From NCBI RefSeq assembly GCF_000373145.1, contig NZ_KB890602.1:62190-126189 (forward strand): a stretch of 64,000 nt of DNA. Reading direction: 5' to 3'. The DNA is from Thermus oshimai DSM 12092 (GTDB taxonomy: Bacteria; Deinococcota; Deinococci; Deinococcales; Thermaceae). How positions within the stretch are numbered: the stretch's first letter is position 1; each line of letters begins with the position of its first letter. Under the pieces are notes generated by a model. It was given only the letters and a program-made list of their open reading frames with translations. It searched no databases and was not told the DNA's origin. A program made the translations under genes and the position numbers. Shown one piece after another: positions 7,796-17,022 of this stretch.

Positions 7796-9769
7796 ATGAT
7801 CCGAACCGTCGCCCTGGTGGGCCATGCGGGAAGCGGCAAAACCACCCTCACGGAAGCCCTGCTCGTCGCAACCGGGGCCAAGGACAAGATGGGCCGGGTG
7901 GAGGAGGGCACCACCACCACGGATTACACCCCGGAGGCCAAGCTCCACCGCACCACGGTGCGCACGGGGGTGGTCCCCTTGCGGCACCGGGGGCACCAGG
8001 TCTTCCTCCTGGACGCCCCGGGCTACGGGGACTTCGTGGGGGAGATCCGGGGGGCCCTCGAGGCCGCGGACGCCGCCCTTGTGGCGGTCTCCGCGGAAAG
8101 CGGCGTCCAGGTGGGCACGGAAAGGGCCTGGACCGTGGCCGAACGCCTGGGCCTGCCCCGCATGGTGGTGGTGACCAAGCTGGACAAGGGCGGGGACTAC
8201 TACGCCCTTCTGGAGGACCTGAAGGCCACCCTGGGCCCCATCCTGCCCATAGACCTCCCCCTTTACGAAGGGGGGCGCTGGGTGGGGGTTATAGACGTCT
8301 TCCACGGGAAGGCCTACCGCTACGAGGGGGGCAAGGAGGTGGAGGCCGAGGTCCCCGAGGGCGAGCGGGCGCGGGCTCAGGCCTACCGGCAGGAGGTCCT
8401 CGAGGCCATCGTGGAGACGGACGAGGGCCTTTTGGAGAAGTACCTAGAAGGGGAGGAGGTCACGGGGGAGGCCTTGGAAAAGGCCTTCCACGAGGCGGTG
8501 CGCCGGGGCCTCCTCTACCCCGTGGCCCTGGCGGGGGCCTTAGCCGGCATCGGCATCCTGCCCCTTTTGGACCTCATCCTGGAGGCCCTGCCCTCCCCGG
8601 AGGAGCGCTTCGGGGAGGGGCCGCCCCTCGCCAAGGTCTTCAAGGTCCAGGTGGACCCCTTCATGGGCCAGGTGGCCTACGCCCGCCTCTACCGGGGCCA
8701 GCTCCTCCCCGGGGATGCCCTGGAGAGCGAGGCCGGAGCGGTGCGCCTCCCCCACCTCTACGTGCCCATGGGCAAGGACCTCCTGGAGGTGGAACGGGCG
8801 GAGGCGGGCTACATCCTGGCCCTGCCCAAGGCCGAAAGCCTCCACCGGGGGATGGTCCTCTGGAAGGGGGAGAAGCCGGAAAGCGAGGCCGTGCCCTTCG
8901 CCCGCCTCCCCGAGCCCAATGTGCCCGTGGCCCTAAGGCCCAAGGGGCGCACGGACGAGGCCAAGCTGGGGGAGGCCTTGAGGAAGCTTTTGGAGGAGGA
9001 CCCGAGCCTCAAGCTGGAGCGCCAGGAGGAGACCGGGGAGTTCCTCCTCTGGGGGCATGGGGAGCTTCACCTCACCACCGCCAGGGAGCGCCTCTTGGAC
9101 TACGGGGTGGAGGTGGAGTTTTCCGTGCCCAAGGTGCCCTACCGGGAGACCATCAAGAAGGTGGCCGAGGGGCAGGGGAAGTACAAGAAGCAGACCGGGG
9201 GGCACGGCCAGTACGGGGACGTGTGGCTCCGCCTGGAGCCTGCTCCCGAGTACAGCTTTGAGTGGCGCATCACCGGCGGGGTCATCCCCAGCAAGTACCA
9301 GGAGGCCATCGAGCAGGGCATCCTGGAGGCGGCCAAGAAGGGGGTGTTGGCGGGCTACCCGGTGATGGGCTTCAAGGCCATCGTCTTTAACGGCTCCTAC
9401 CACGAGGTGGACTCCTCCGATCTGGCCTTCCAGATCGCCGCCAGCATGGCCTTCAAGAAGGTGATGGAGATGGCAAGCCCCACCCTCCTAGAGCCCATCT
9501 ACCGCCTCAAGGTGGTGGCCCCCCAGGAGCGGGTGGGGGACATCCTCTCCGACCTCCAGTCCAGGCGGGGGCGCATCCTGGGCATGGAGCAGGATGGGGC
9601 CCTAAGCGTGGTCCAGGCGGAGGTGCCCCTGGCGGAGGTCTTAGAGTACTACAAGGCCCTTCCCGGCCTCACCGGGGGGGCGGGGGCCTACACCCTGGAG
9701 TTCAGCCACTACCAGGAGGTCCCCCCCCACCTGGCCCAAAGGATCGTCCAGGAGAGGCGGGAGGCCTAG
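7796..9769 (+). CDS. elongation factor G-like protein EF-G2
   Basis: A 657-residue translational GTPase with GHAGSGKTT (G1), DAPGYGDF (G3, in place of the DTPGH of true EF-G) and TKLD (G4), followed by EF-G domains II to V. The altered G3, with no histidine after the glycine, and the shorter length separate it from the main fusA product and match the EF-G2 paralogue known from T. thermophilus, whose role is not settled. The ATG at 7796 has the site AAGGAGG and gives the family start MIRTVALVGHAG; a longer frame upstream overlaps the divergent JAMM gene. The MoxR gene begins directly at the stop. Confidence 0.93.
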   Translation: MIRTVALVGHAGSGKTTLTEALLVATGAKDKMGRVEEGTTTTDYTPEAKLHRTTVRTGVVPLRHRGHQVFLLDAPGYGDFVGEIRGALEAADAALVAVSAESGVQVGTERAWTVAERLGLPRMVVVTKLDKGGDYYALLEDLKATLGPILPIDLPLYEGGRWVGVIDVFHGKAYRYEGGKEVEAEVPEGERARAQAYRQEVLEAIVETDEGLLEKYLEGEEVTGEALEKAFHEAVRRGLLYPVALAGALAGIGILPLLDLILEALPSPEERFGEGPPLAKVFKVQVDPFMGQVAYARLYRGQLLPGDALESEAGAVRLPHLYVPMGKDLLEVERAEAGYILALPKAESLHRGMVLWKGEKPESEAVPFARLPEPNVPVALRPKGRTDEAKLGEALRKLLEEDPSLKLERQEETGEFLLWGHGELHLTTARERLLDYGVEVEFSVPKVPYRETIKKVAEGQGKYKKQTGGHGQYGDVWLRLEPAPEYSFEWRITGGVIPSKYQEAIEQGILEAAKKGVLAGYPVMGFKAIVFNGSYHEVDSSDLAFQIAASMAFKKVMEMASPTLLEPIYRLKVVAPQERVGDILSDLQSRRGRILGMEQDGALSVVQAEVPLAEVLEYYKALPGLTGGAGAYTLEFSHYQEVPPHLAQRIVQERREA

Positions 9770-10654
9770 GTGGAGGCCCTAAAGGAGGCCCTTTCCCGGG
9801 TGCTTTTCGGCCAGGAGGAGGCCATCGAGGCCCTCCTCGCCACCTTCCTCGCCGGGGGGCACGCCCTTTTGGAGGGCATGCCCGGCCTGGGGAAGACCCT
9901 CTTGGCGGAGAGCTTTGCCCGGGCGAGCGGCCTCACGTATAGGCGCATCCAGTTCACCCCCGACCTCCTCCCCCAGGACCTCACGGGGAGCGAGGTCTTC
10001 CGGGAAGGGCGCTTTGAGTTTATCCGGGGTCCCCTCTTCGCCCAGGTGGTCCTGGCGGACGAGGTGAACCGCGCCCCCCCCAAGGTCCAGTCCGCCCTCC
10101 TGGAGGCCATGCAGGAGGGGGCGGTCACCGTGGGGGGGGTGCGCCACCCCCTCCCCCAGCCCTTCTTCGTGGTGGCCACGCAGAACCCCCTGGAGCTGGA
10201 GGGCACCTACCCCCTCCCTGAGGCCCAGCTGGACCGCTTCATGGCCAAGATCCCCTTCCGCCCCCCCCGGCGCGAGGTCTGGCTCCGGATCCTCACCGAG
10301 CCCCCCACCCCCCCGGAGCCCCAGGGGGTGGACCTTCTTGGGGTGCGGGGGGAGGTCCAGGGGGTGCGGGTGGCCAAGGAGGCCCTGGAGGCCATCGTGA
10401 ACGTGGCCTTCCTCCTCTCGGAGGACCGGAGGCTGCGCATGGGCCTCTCCCCCCGGGGGGCCAAGGCCTGGCTGGCCCTGGCCCAGGCCCTGGCCTACCT
10501 GCGGGGCAAGCCCTTTCTGGACTGGAAGGAGCTCAAGGACGCGGCCTTCCTGGCCCTGCCCCACCGGCTTTTCCTCACCGAGGAGGCCCAGTACGAGGGG
10601 GAGAAGGAGGAGGCCGTCCTTAAGGAAGCCCTGAGGAAAGGAGGCGTGCCGTGA
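9770..10654 (+). CDS. MoxR-family AAA+ ATPase
   Basis: A 294-residue AAA+ ATPase of the MoxR class: Walker A GMPGLGKT, Walker B VLADEVNRAPP, sensor 1 VVATQNPLELEGTYPLPEAQLDRF, and the MoxR C-terminal lid. MoxR ATPases act as chaperones that help mature protein complexes or insert metals and usually sit beside DUF58 and von Willebrand A genes. Neither partner is here; the gene is wedged between EF-G2 (GTG start immediately after its stop) and ppsA (GTGA overlap). The class call is firm; the client is unknown. Confidence 0.92.
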   Translation: MEALKEALSRVLFGQEEAIEALLATFLAGGHALLEGMPGLGKTLLAESFARASGLTYRRIQFTPDLLPQDLTGSEVFREGRFEFIRGPLFAQVVLADEVNRAPPKVQSALLEAMQEGAVTVGGVRHPLPQPFFVVATQNPLELEGTYPLPEAQLDRFMAKIPFRPPRREVWLRILTEPPTPPEPQGVDLLGVRGEVQGVRVAKEALEAIVNVAFLLSEDRRLRMGLSPRGAKAWLALAQALAYLRGKPFLDWKELKDAAFLALPHRLFLTEEAQYEGEKEEAVLKEALRKGGVP

Positions 10655-13044
10655 GGTGGGTCCGGTTTTTTGAAGAGGTGGGCCTCGAGGACGTCCCCCT
10701 GGTGGGGGGGAAGAACGCTTCCTTGGGGGAGATGATCCGTACCCTCACCCCCCTGGGGGTCAGGGTGCCCGAGGGCTTCGCCACCACCAGCGAGGCCTAC
10801 CGCTATTTCCTTAGGGAAAACCGCCTGGAAGAGGCCATCGCCCGGGAGCTTTCCGCCTTGGACCCCTTGGACCCCAAGGCCCTCCAAGGCGCAAGCCGCC
10901 GCCTGAGGAACCTCATCCTGAAAGGGGCCTACCCCGAGGACCTCAAGGAGGAGATCCTCCTTGCCTACCGCACCCTAAGCGAGCGGGCGGGGGAGGAGGC
11001 CCTGCCCGTGGCGGTGCGCTCCAGCGCCACCTTGGAGGACCTCCCCACCGCCAGCTTCGCCGGCCAGCAGGAGAGCTACCTCTACGTCCAGGGGGAGGAG
11101 GACCTCCTCCTCCACGTGAAGCGGGCCATGGCCAGCCTCTTCACCGCCCGGGCCATCAGCTACCGGGCCCACATGGGCTTTGACCACCTGAAGGTGGCGC
11201 TTTCCGTGGGGGTCCAGCGCATGGTGCGGGCGGACCGGGGGGCCAGCGGGGTCATCTTCACCCTGGACCCGGACACCGGCCACCGGGGTTTCGTCTACCT
11301 CACCGCCATCTTTGGCCTGGGGGAGAACATCGTCCAGGGGCGGGTGGGGCCCGACCAGTACTACGTGCACAAGGACACCCTGCGCCAGGGCTACAAGGCC
11401 CTGGTGGCCAAGCGCCTGGGGGCCAAGGAGCTCACCCTGGTCTACGACCCAGAGGAGGGCCGCCTGAAAAACCGGCCCACCCCGCCCTACCTGCGGAGCA
11501 CCTTCGCCCTGAAGGACGAGGAGGCCCTCCTCCTTGCGGACTGGGCCCTGCGCATCGAGGAGCACTACTCCGGGAAGCGGGGGGCCCCAACCCCCATGGA
11601 CATCGAGTGGGCCAAGGACGGGGTCACGGGGGAGCTCTTCGTGGTCCAGGCCCGCCCCGAGACCGTCCACGCCCAACGGGCCCCGGTCCTCAAGGTCTAC
11701 CGCCTCCTCGCCCGGGGGGAGGTGTTGGCGGAGGGGCTCGCCGTGGGGGAGGCCATCGCCTCGGGCCGGGCCCGGGTCCTCAAAGACCCCAAGGAGATGG
11801 ACCGCTTCCAGGAGGGGGAGGTCCTGGTCACGGAGACCACCAACCCCGACTGGGAGCCCATCATGAAGAAGGCGGCGGCCATCGTCACCGAGCGGGGCGG
11901 GCGCACCTCCCACGCGGCCATCGTGGCCCGGGAGCTGGGGGTGCCCGCGGTGGTGGGGGCGGTGGGGGCCACCCGGGCCATCCCCGAAGGGGAGGAGACC
12001 ACGGTCTCCTGCGCGGAAGGGGAGGTGGGCCGGGTCTACCGGGGGCGGCTTCCCTTTGAGGTGGAGGAGGTGCGCCCCGAGGCCCTGCCCAGGACCCGCA
12101 CCCAGATCCTGGTGAACGTGGGCACCCCGGAGGAGGCCCTAAAGGCGAGCCTCCTCCCCACGGACGGGGTGGGCCTGGCCCGCATGGAGTTCATCTTTGC
12201 CAGCCACGTGCGCGTCCACCCCCTGGCCCTCACCCGCTACGAGACCCTGCCCAAGGAGGTGCGCCGCCAGGTGGACGAGCTCACGGAGGCCTACCGCGAC
12301 AAGCGGGCCTACTTCGTGGACACCCTAAGCCAGGGCATCGCCCTCATCGCCGCGGCCTTTTACCCTAGGCCCGTCCTCCTCCGCTTTTCCGACTTCAAGA
12401 CCAACGAGTACGCCCGCCTCATCGGGGGCCACCTCTTTGAGCCCAAGGAGGAGAACCCCATGCTGGGCTGGCGGGGGGCGAGCCGCTACTACCACCCGGA
12501 CTACAAGGAGGGCTTCCTCCTGGAGGTGGCCGCGGTGAAGCGGGTGCGGGAGGAGATGGGGCTTAAGAACCTCATGGTCATGGTGCCCTTCTGCCGCACC
12601 CCGGAGGAGGGGATGAGGGTGCTGGAGGCCATGGCCGAGGGGGGGCTTAAGCGGGGGGAGGACGGCCTCCAGGTCTACGTGATGGCGGAGATCCCCTCCA
12701 ACGTCCTCGAGGCCGAGGCCTTCGCCGAGCTCTTTGACGGCTTCTCCATCGGCTCCAACGACCTCACCCAGCTGGCCTTGGGCCTGGACCGGGACTCGGA
12801 GCGGGTGGCCCCCCTCTTTGACGAGCGCCGGGAGACGGTGAAGAGGCTCTGCGCCCTCCTCATAGAGAAGGCCCACGCCAAGGGGCGGAAGGTGGGCATC
12901 TGCGGCCAGGCCCCCTCGGACTACCCGGAGTTCGCCGCCTTCCTGGTGGAGCAGGGGATAGACTCCCTAAGCCTCAACCCCGACGCCCTCCTCCGCACCG
13001 TGCGCGTGGTGGCGGAGCTGGAGGCCCGCCTTGGGGTAAGCTAG
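10651..13044 (+). CDS. ppsA: phosphoenolpyruvate synthase
   Basis: A 797-residue PEP synthase that converts pyruvate and ATP to PEP, AMP and phosphate for gluconeogenesis. The N-terminal ATP-grasp domain starts at VGGKNASLGEM. The swivelling phosphohistidine site is GGRTSHAAIVARELGVP. The C-terminal PEP/pyruvate domain contains SIGSNDLTQLALG and the conserved cysteine loop GICGQAPSDYP. The length is normal for the family. The GTG at 10651 overlaps the moxR stop by 4 bases, so expression is coupled to moxR. A hemolysin-III gene follows 3 bases after the stop. Confidence 0.96.
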   Translation: MRWVRFFEEVGLEDVPLVGGKNASLGEMIRTLTPLGVRVPEGFATTSEAYRYFLRENRLEEAIARELSALDPLDPKALQGASRRLRNLILKGAYPEDLKEEILLAYRTLSERAGEEALPVAVRSSATLEDLPTASFAGQQESYLYVQGEEDLLLHVKRAMASLFTARAISYRAHMGFDHLKVALSVGVQRMVRADRGASGVIFTLDPDTGHRGFVYLTAIFGLGENIVQGRVGPDQYYVHKDTLRQGYKALVAKRLGAKELTLVYDPEEGRLKNRPTPPYLRSTFALKDEEALLLADWALRIEEHYSGKRGAPTPMDIEWAKDGVTGELFVVQARPETVHAQRAPVLKVYRLLARGEVLAEGLAVGEAIASGRARVLKDPKEMDRFQEGEVLVTETTNPDWEPIMKKAAAIVTERGGRTSHAAIVARELGVPAVVGAVGATRAIPEGEETTVSCAEGEVGRVYRGRLPFEVEEVRPEALPRTRTQILVNVGTPEEALKASLLPTDGVGLARMEFIFASHVRVHPLALTRYETLPKEVRRQVDELTEAYRDKRAYFVDTLSQGIALIAAAFYPRPVLLRFSDFKTNEYARLIGGHLFEPKEENPMLGWRGASRYYHPDYKEGFLLEVAAVKRVREEMGLKNLMVMVPFCRTPEEGMRVLEAMAEGGLKRGEDGLQVYVMAEIPSNVLEAEAFAELFDGFSIGSNDLTQLALGLDRDSERVAPLFDERRETVKRLCALLIEKAHAKGRKVGICGQAPSDYPEFAAFLVEQGIDSLSLNPDALLRTVRVVAELEARLGVS

Positions 13045-13047
13045 GGT

Positions 13048-13665
13048 GTGCTGCGCGAGCCCTTTAACGCCCTAAGCCACGCCCTGGGGGTGCCCTTGGC
13101 CCTGGTGGGGGGGCTGGCCCTCCTCCTGATCGCCCCCCGGGAGGCCTGGCCGGCCCTCCTCGCCTTCGGCCTTTCCATGGCCCTCCTGTTTTTGGCCAGC
13201 GCCCTCTACCACGCCCTGAGGGTGGGGGAAAAGGCCCTCCTTGGGCTCCGCCGCCTGGACCACGCGGCCATCTTCCTCTTCATCGCCGGAAGCTACACCC
13301 CCTTCCTGGTGGAGGGGCTGGAGGGGGGTGGGAGGGCCTGGGCGTTGGGCCTGGTCTGGGGCCTCGCCCTCTTGGGGGTTCTCTTCCGCCTCTTCTTCCT
13401 CAAGGCCCCCCGCCTCCTCTACACCCTGGCCTATTTGGGCCTGGGGTGGCTTTCCGTCCTCTTCCTGCCCCGGCTGGACCTACCCCTTTCCACCTTCGCC
13501 CTCCTGGCCCTGGGCGGGGCCTTCTACACCCTGGGGGCCGTGGTCTACGCCAAGAAGCGCCCCAACCCCTGGCCGGACCGGGTGGGCTTCCACGGCCTTT
13601 GGCACCTTCTCGTCCTCCTGGGGAGCCTCTTCATGTACCTGGCGGTCCTCAGCCTCTACCTCTAG
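13048..13665 (+). CDS. hemolysin III family (PAQR-type) membrane protein
   Basis: A 205-residue, very hydrophobic protein with about seven transmembrane helices. It has the family's N-terminal EPFNALSHALG motif, the SALYHALR segment, DHAAIFLFIAGSYTPF and the late GFHGLWHLLVLLGS histidines, which together form the presumed zinc site of the PAQR/YqfA family. The bacterial function is uncertain; the hemolysin name is historical. The GTG at 13048 follows the ppsA stop by 3 bases, so the moxR-ppsA-hemolysin set is probably one unit. Confidence 0.9.
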   Translation: MLREPFNALSHALGVPLALVGGLALLLIAPREAWPALLAFGLSMALLFLASALYHALRVGEKALLGLRRLDHAAIFLFIAGSYTPFLVEGLEGGGRAWALGLVWGLALLGVLFRLFFLKAPRLLYTLAYLGLGWLSVLFLPRLDLPLSTFALLALGGAFYTLGAVVYAKKRPNPWPDRVGFHGLWHLLVLLGSLFMYLAVLSLYL

Positions 13666-13672
13666 CCCCGCC

Positions 13673-13702
13673 TTTACTTTCTCATGAGAAAGCGAGTACC
13701 CT
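13673..13702 (+). promoter_or_regulatory. leaderless-type promoter with a 16-base palindrome, upstream of the response regulator
   Basis: TTTACT (13673-13678) and TACCCT (13697-13702) are 18 bases apart, and the ATG follows the -10 by only 6 bases. A perfect palindrome, CTTTCTCATGAGAAAG at 13677-13692, overlaps the -35 and fills most of the spacer. Its placement suits a dimeric regulator, possibly the adjacent response regulator itself. Confidence 0.55.
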
Positions 13703-13708
13703 GGAGGC

Positions 13709-14383
13709 ATGGAACCCCCTCTGATCCTGATCATTGAGGACGAGAAGGACATCGCCCGCTTCATAGAGCTGGAGCTCCAGGCGGAGGGCTACCGCACGGA
13801 GGTGGCCCACGACGGCATCACCGGGCTTTCCCGCTTCCGGGAGGTGAGCCCCAACCTGGTCATCCTGGACCTGATGCTCCCGGTGATGGACGGGATTGAG
13901 GTGGCCAAGCGCATCCGCAAGACCTCCAACGTGCCCATCCTCATCCTCACCGCCAAGGACCGGGTGGAGGACAAGGTGGAGGGCCTGGACGCGGGGGCGG
14001 ACGACTACCTGGTGAAGCCCTTTTCCATTGAGGAGCTCCTGGCCCGGGTGCGGGCCCACCTGCGCCGGGTGACCCCGGCCATCAGCGGGGAGATCCGGGT
14101 GGCGGACCTCATCCTGAACCTCGAGGGCCGGGAGGTCTTCCGCCAGGGCCGCCGGATTGAGCTCACCAACAAGGAGTTTGAGCTTTTGGAGCTCCTTGCC
14201 CGGAACCCGGGCAAGGTCTTCAGCCGCTACGAGATCGAGGAGAAGGTCTGGCCCGGCTACCAGGGGGGAAGCAACGTGGTGGACGTGTACATCGGCTACC
14301 TGCGCAAGAAGCTGGAGGCGGGGGGGGAACGGCGGCTCATCCACACCATCCGGGGCGTGGGCTACGTGCTCCGGGAGGACTAA
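13709..14383 (+). CDS. OmpR/PhoB-family response regulator
   Basis: A 224-residue two-component response regulator. The receiver domain has acidic residues in IIEDEKD, the phospho-acceptor Asp54 in [12 protein letters not shown], and the lysine in LVKPFS. A C-terminal winged helix follows ([21 protein letters not shown] and [11 protein letters not shown]). It would activate or repress promoters when phosphorylated by the histidine kinase encoded 6 bases downstream. A palindrome in its own promoter could be its target. The GGAGG just upstream is only one base from the ATG, too close to work as a ribosome site, so a leaderless start is more likely. Confidence 0.95.
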   Translation: MEPPLILIIEDEKDIARFIELELQAEGYRTEVAHDGITGLSRFREVSPNLVILDLMLPVMDGIEVAKRIRKTSNVPILILTAKDRVEDKVEGLDAGADDYLVKPFSIEELLARVRAHLRRVTPAISGEIRVADLILNLEGREVFRQGRRIELTNKEFELLELLARNPGKVFSRYEIEEKVWPGYQGGSNVVDVYIGYLRKKLEAGGERRLIHTIRGVGYVLRED

Positions 14384-14389
14384 GGCCCC

Positions 14390-15817
14390 TTGACCCTCCG
14401 CGCCCGCATCGCCCTCCTCACCACCGGCCTCCTCTTGGTGGCCCTTCTGGTCCTGGGGGTGGTCCTCCACGGCCTCTTGGGGAACTTCCTCCTGGGGAGC
14501 CTGAAGCGGGACCTGGTGGAGGCCAGCGCCCAGGTGGTCCGCCTCCTGAACCTGGGGGGGCAGGCCCTTTTGGAGGCGGGCCTCCCCGCGGACCTCTACG
14601 CGGAGATCCAGCTGGTCTTGGAGGAGGACCCCGCCCTCCTGGCCCGGGAGGGGGGGATCAGCCTGCAGAGAAGCCCCGCCCTGGGGGCCCACCGGCTCCT
14701 TCTCTCCCAGGAGGCCTACCGGGCCCTCCTGGATAGGGGGGAGGTCTGGACGGAGGTGGCCCTGCCCCGGGAGGGGCCTCCCCTGGTCCTTTTGGTCTAC
14801 GGCCGGAAGGTGGAGGTGCGGGTGGGGGGCACCCCGTGGAAGGGGCTTCTCCTGGTGGGCCGCCCGGTGGAGGGGGTGCGGGCCACCCTGGCCCAGTTCG
14901 CCCGGCTCTACGCGGCCACGGCCCTTCTGGTCCTCCTTTTGGTCTTCCTCCTCCTCCGCCCCCTCCTCGCCCGGGCCCTGGAGCCCCTGGAGTGGGTGGC
15001 GGCCAAGGCCCGCACCCTGGTGGGCCCAGAGGGCGCCCTCCCCCGGCGGATCGAGCCCTTACCCGAGCCCCTGGTCCAGGACGAGGTGGGGAGCCTGGTG
15101 CGGGCCCTAAACGGGATGCTCCTCCGCCTCCAGAAGGCCCTGGAGGCCCAGGTGCGCTTCCTCCAAGACGCCTCCCACGAGCTCCGCACCCCCCTTACGG
15201 CCATCCTGGGCCATGTGGGCTACCTCCTCCGCCGCACCCCCCTCACGGAGGCCCAGCGGGAGAGCCTGGAGGTGGTGAAGCGGGAGGCGGAGCGCATGGG
15301 CAAGCTGGTTTCGGACCTCTTGGAGCTCTCCCAGACGGGAAGCTGGCGCTTGGAGCCCGCCCCCTTGCGCCTTCTGGACCTTCTGGAAGAGGCGCAGGAG
15401 GAGTTTTCCAAGAGCTTTGAGGGGGAGATCCGGGTGGAGGCCTCCCCGGACCTGTGGGTCCTGGGGGATAGGGACCGGCTCCACCAGGTCTTCGCCAACC
15501 TCCTCTCCAACGCCCTCAAGGCCGGGGCCAAGACGGTGTGGCTTCGGGCCTTCGGGGTGGAGGGGCGGGTGGTGGTGCGGGTGGAGGACGACGGGGAAGG
15601 CATCCCGGAGGAGCACCTCCCCCACCTCTTTGAGCGCTTCTACCGGGTGGACAAGGCCCGGGACCGGGCCCGGGGGGGGTCGGGGCTGGGGCTTGCCATC
15701 GTGAAGGCCATCCTCGAGGCCCACGGGGGGGAGATCTGGGTGGAGAGCGAGGTGGGGAAGGGTACGGCCTTCAGCTTCACCCTTCCTTCAGCCGCGCCAC
15801 CGCCTCCTCCACCGTGA
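14390..15817 (+). CDS. two-component sensor histidine kinase
   Basis: A 475-residue membrane kinase. One transmembrane helix spans about residues 8-30, an extracytoplasmic sensor of roughly 140 residues follows, and a second helix lies near 170-192. Then come a HAMP-like linker, the HisKA box [14 protein letters not shown] with the phosphorylated histidine, an N box ([13 protein letters not shown]) and the G1/G2 boxes [11 protein letters not shown] and [13 protein letters not shown]. It pairs with the preceding response regulator. No known ligand motif is visible in the sensor. The TTG at 14390 is the only reasonable start. The last 41 bases overlap the convergent DUF2089 gene, and the proline-run tail after FSFTLP is probably unconserved. 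Confidence 0.93.
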   Translation: MTLRARIALLTTGLLLVALLVLGVVLHGLLGNFLLGSLKRDLVEASAQVVRLLNLGGQALLEAGLPADLYAEIQLVLEEDPALLAREGGISLQRSPALGAHRLLLSQEAYRALLDRGEVWTEVALPREGPPLVLLVYGRKVEVRVGGTPWKGLLLVGRPVEGVRATLAQFARLYAATALLVLLLVFLLLRPLLARALEPLEWVAAKARTLVGPEGALPRRIEPLPEPLVQDEVGSLVRALNGMLLRLQKALEAQVRFLQDASHELRTPLTAILGHVGYLLRRTPLTEAQRESLEVVKREAERMGKLVSDLLELSQTGSWRLEPAPLRLLDLLEEAQEEFSKSFEGEIRVEASPDLWVLGDRDRLHQVFANLLSNALKAGAKTVWLRAFGVEGRVVVRVEDDGEGIPEEHLPHLFERFYRVDKARDRARGGSGLGLAIVKAILEAHGGEIWVESEVGKGTAFSFTLPSAAPPPPPP

Positions 15818-16130
15818 TCTCCCCCCGCCTTAGGGCCTCCAGCACCTCCAGGCGCCCGGCCCGGGTTTCCTCCTCGTCTTCATAACCCAGGGCTTTCAGG
15901 AGGGCGTCCAGCCTGGCCCGCACCGTGGGGTAGGAGACCCCCAGGGCCCGCTCCACCTCCTTGAGGTTGCCCCGGGCCTTTACGAAAAGCCTTAGGAACT
16001 CCAGGTGTTCCTTAGGAAGGAGGGCGAACTCGTTGGGGGCGAAGCGGCCCGAGACCTCGGTGCCGCAGGCGGGGCAGAGGAGGACCTTCACGGAAAGGGG
16101 CCCCTCGCAGGCGGGGCAGCGCACGGGCAT
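15777..16130 (-). CDS. DUF2089 zinc-ribbon and helix-turn-helix protein
   Basis: A 117-residue protein. It begins with a four-cysteine zinc ribbon (CPACEGPL and CPACGTE) and continues with a helix-turn-helix ([20 protein letters not shown]). It ends with a short helical module, [18 protein letters not shown], that resembles SHOCT-like modules and is echoed in the gene two places upstream. It is probably a DNA-binding regulator of its own operon. The ATG at 16130 is preferred because it puts the first zinc cysteine at residue 5; the longer open frame upstream overlaps the neighbouring gene. It is the last gene of a four-gene minus-strand operon. Confidence 0.85.
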   Translation of the reverse strand: MPVRCPACEGPLSVKVLLCPACGTEVSGRFAPNEFALLPKEHLEFLRLFVKARGNLKEVERALGVSYPTVRARLDALLKALGYEDEEETRAGRLEVLEALRRGEITVEEAVARLKEG

Positions 16131-16134
16131 GGGC

Positions 16135-16401
16135 CTAAAGGAGCTCAAGCCGCACCTCCTTGCCTTCCACGCGGACCTGGAAAAGAAGGGTGGGGGGCAG
16201 GGCGCGCAGGGCAAAGACCGCTTCCCAAGGCACCCCAAACCGGGTTCCCTTCAGGAGGGCCCGGGTTTTGAGGGCGAAGAGGAGGAGGAGAAGCCCCCAC
16301 TCCAGAAGGCTCAAGGGGCAGGGGAGCCTCAGGCCCCCCACCCCCAGGACCAGGAAGCGGGGCCGTAGGGGGTAGGGCCTTCGGACGCCAGGGTGGGCCA
16401 T
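16135..16401 (-). CDS. small hypothetical membrane-associated protein
   Basis: An 88-residue product that I do not recognise. A hydrophobic stretch around residues 32-46 (LLEWGLLLLLFALK) could be a single membrane helix, flanked by arginine-rich segments. The last 25 residues look like a small beta-rich domain (FQVRVEGKEVRLELL). The ATG is 5 bases after the upstream stop and the TAA-type end is 4 bases before the DUF2089 ATG, so it is clearly inside the operon. It may be membrane-tethered and connected with the SHOCT-like and DUF2089 proteins. Confidence 0.65.
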   Translation of the reverse strand: MAHPGVRRPYPLRPRFLVLGVGGLRLPCPLSLLEWGLLLLLFALKTRALLKGTRFGVPWEAVFALRALPPTLLFQVRVEGKEVRLELL

Positions 16402-16406
16402 GGGTT

Positions 16407-16769
16407 CTACACCACCTCCACCAGGATCTCCACCGGCTCCCCGTCCTCCTCCGCCGCCACCTCCAGGAGCTTCCCCTCTGGGATCCCGGTCCGCACCTCC
16501 TGGAGGAGGGCGGAAAGGTCCACCCCCTTTTCCCTTAGCTTGGCCTTGGCCTCCTGGGGCAGAAAGGTTTCCACCATCTGGGCCAGGGCCAGGGGCAGGT
16601 TCAGCTGGATGCGCACGGGCTTGCCCTTATCCGTGGCCTGGACCCGCACCCTAAGGAGGCGGGCCTCCCCCTTGGGCCTCTCCTCCAAGGCCTTGAGGAG
16701 GGCCTCGGCCTCCTCGAGGCCGATCGCCCCCGCCTGCAGCATCTCCAACACGCGCCTTTTCTCTTCCAT
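16407..16769 (-). CDS. SHOCT-like domain-containing protein
   Basis: A 120-residue protein. Its N-terminus (EEKRRVLEMLQAGAIGLEEAEALLKAL) is a SHOCT-like helical hairpin of the kind found in LiaX/YvlB-related envelope-stress proteins. The rest is a beta-rich region with VRIQLNLPLALAQMV and ends in VEILVEVV. The start at 16769 is chosen over the ATG at 16775 because GGGAGGG lies 6 bases upstream of the former and directly abuts the latter. The spacing to both neighbours is 2-5 bases. It is probably a regulatory or adaptor protein; the exact role is unknown. Confidence 0.75.
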   Translation of the reverse strand: MEEKRRVLEMLQAGAIGLEEAEALLKALEERPKGEARLLRVRVQATDKGKPVRIQLNLPLALAQMVETFLPQEAKAKLREKGVDLSALLQEVRTGIPEGKLLEVAAEEDGEPVEILVEVV

Positions 16770-16771
16770 CC

Positions 16772-17002
16772 TCATCCCTCCCGTCCCATGTTCCCCAAAG
16801 ACGGCCAGGTATGGGCCGCCTCTTTGCGCTCCAGGCGCTCCGCCAGGCGCAAAAGCTCCTTGGCCGCGGCCTTTAGGAGGCGGGCGAGCACCCCGTTCCA
16901 GGGCCTCCGGAAGGGCTTTAGCCCCCGTTCCCGTTCCGCCTCCTCCAGAAGGGCCTGGTGGTGGGCCTTCCCCGCTTCTAGGTACCCCCAAGGGCCGAGC
17001 AT
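16772..17002 (-). CDS. small hypothetical protein, first gene of the DUF2089 operon
   Basis: A 76-residue mostly helical, charged protein that I do not recognise. The central part (LARLLKAAAKELLRLAERLERKE) is an amphipathic helix likely to self-associate or bind a partner. The ATG at 17002 is supported by AAAGGAGG about 4 bases upstream and by a strong promoter just beyond it. Its stop lies 2 bases before the SHOCT-like gene's start. No membrane segment is seen. Confidence 0.6.
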   Translation of the reverse strand: MLGPWGYLEAGKAHHQALLEEAERERGLKPFRRPWNGVLARLLKAAAKELLRLAERLERKEAAHTWPSLGNMGREG

Positions 17003-17022
17003 CCCGCCTCCTTTCAAGGAGG

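Noticed and set aside
7735-9261. Long glycine/proline-rich frame within the EF-G2 gene
   Set aside because: Shifted reading of G/C-rich codons; composition is low complexity and it ends without a family match.
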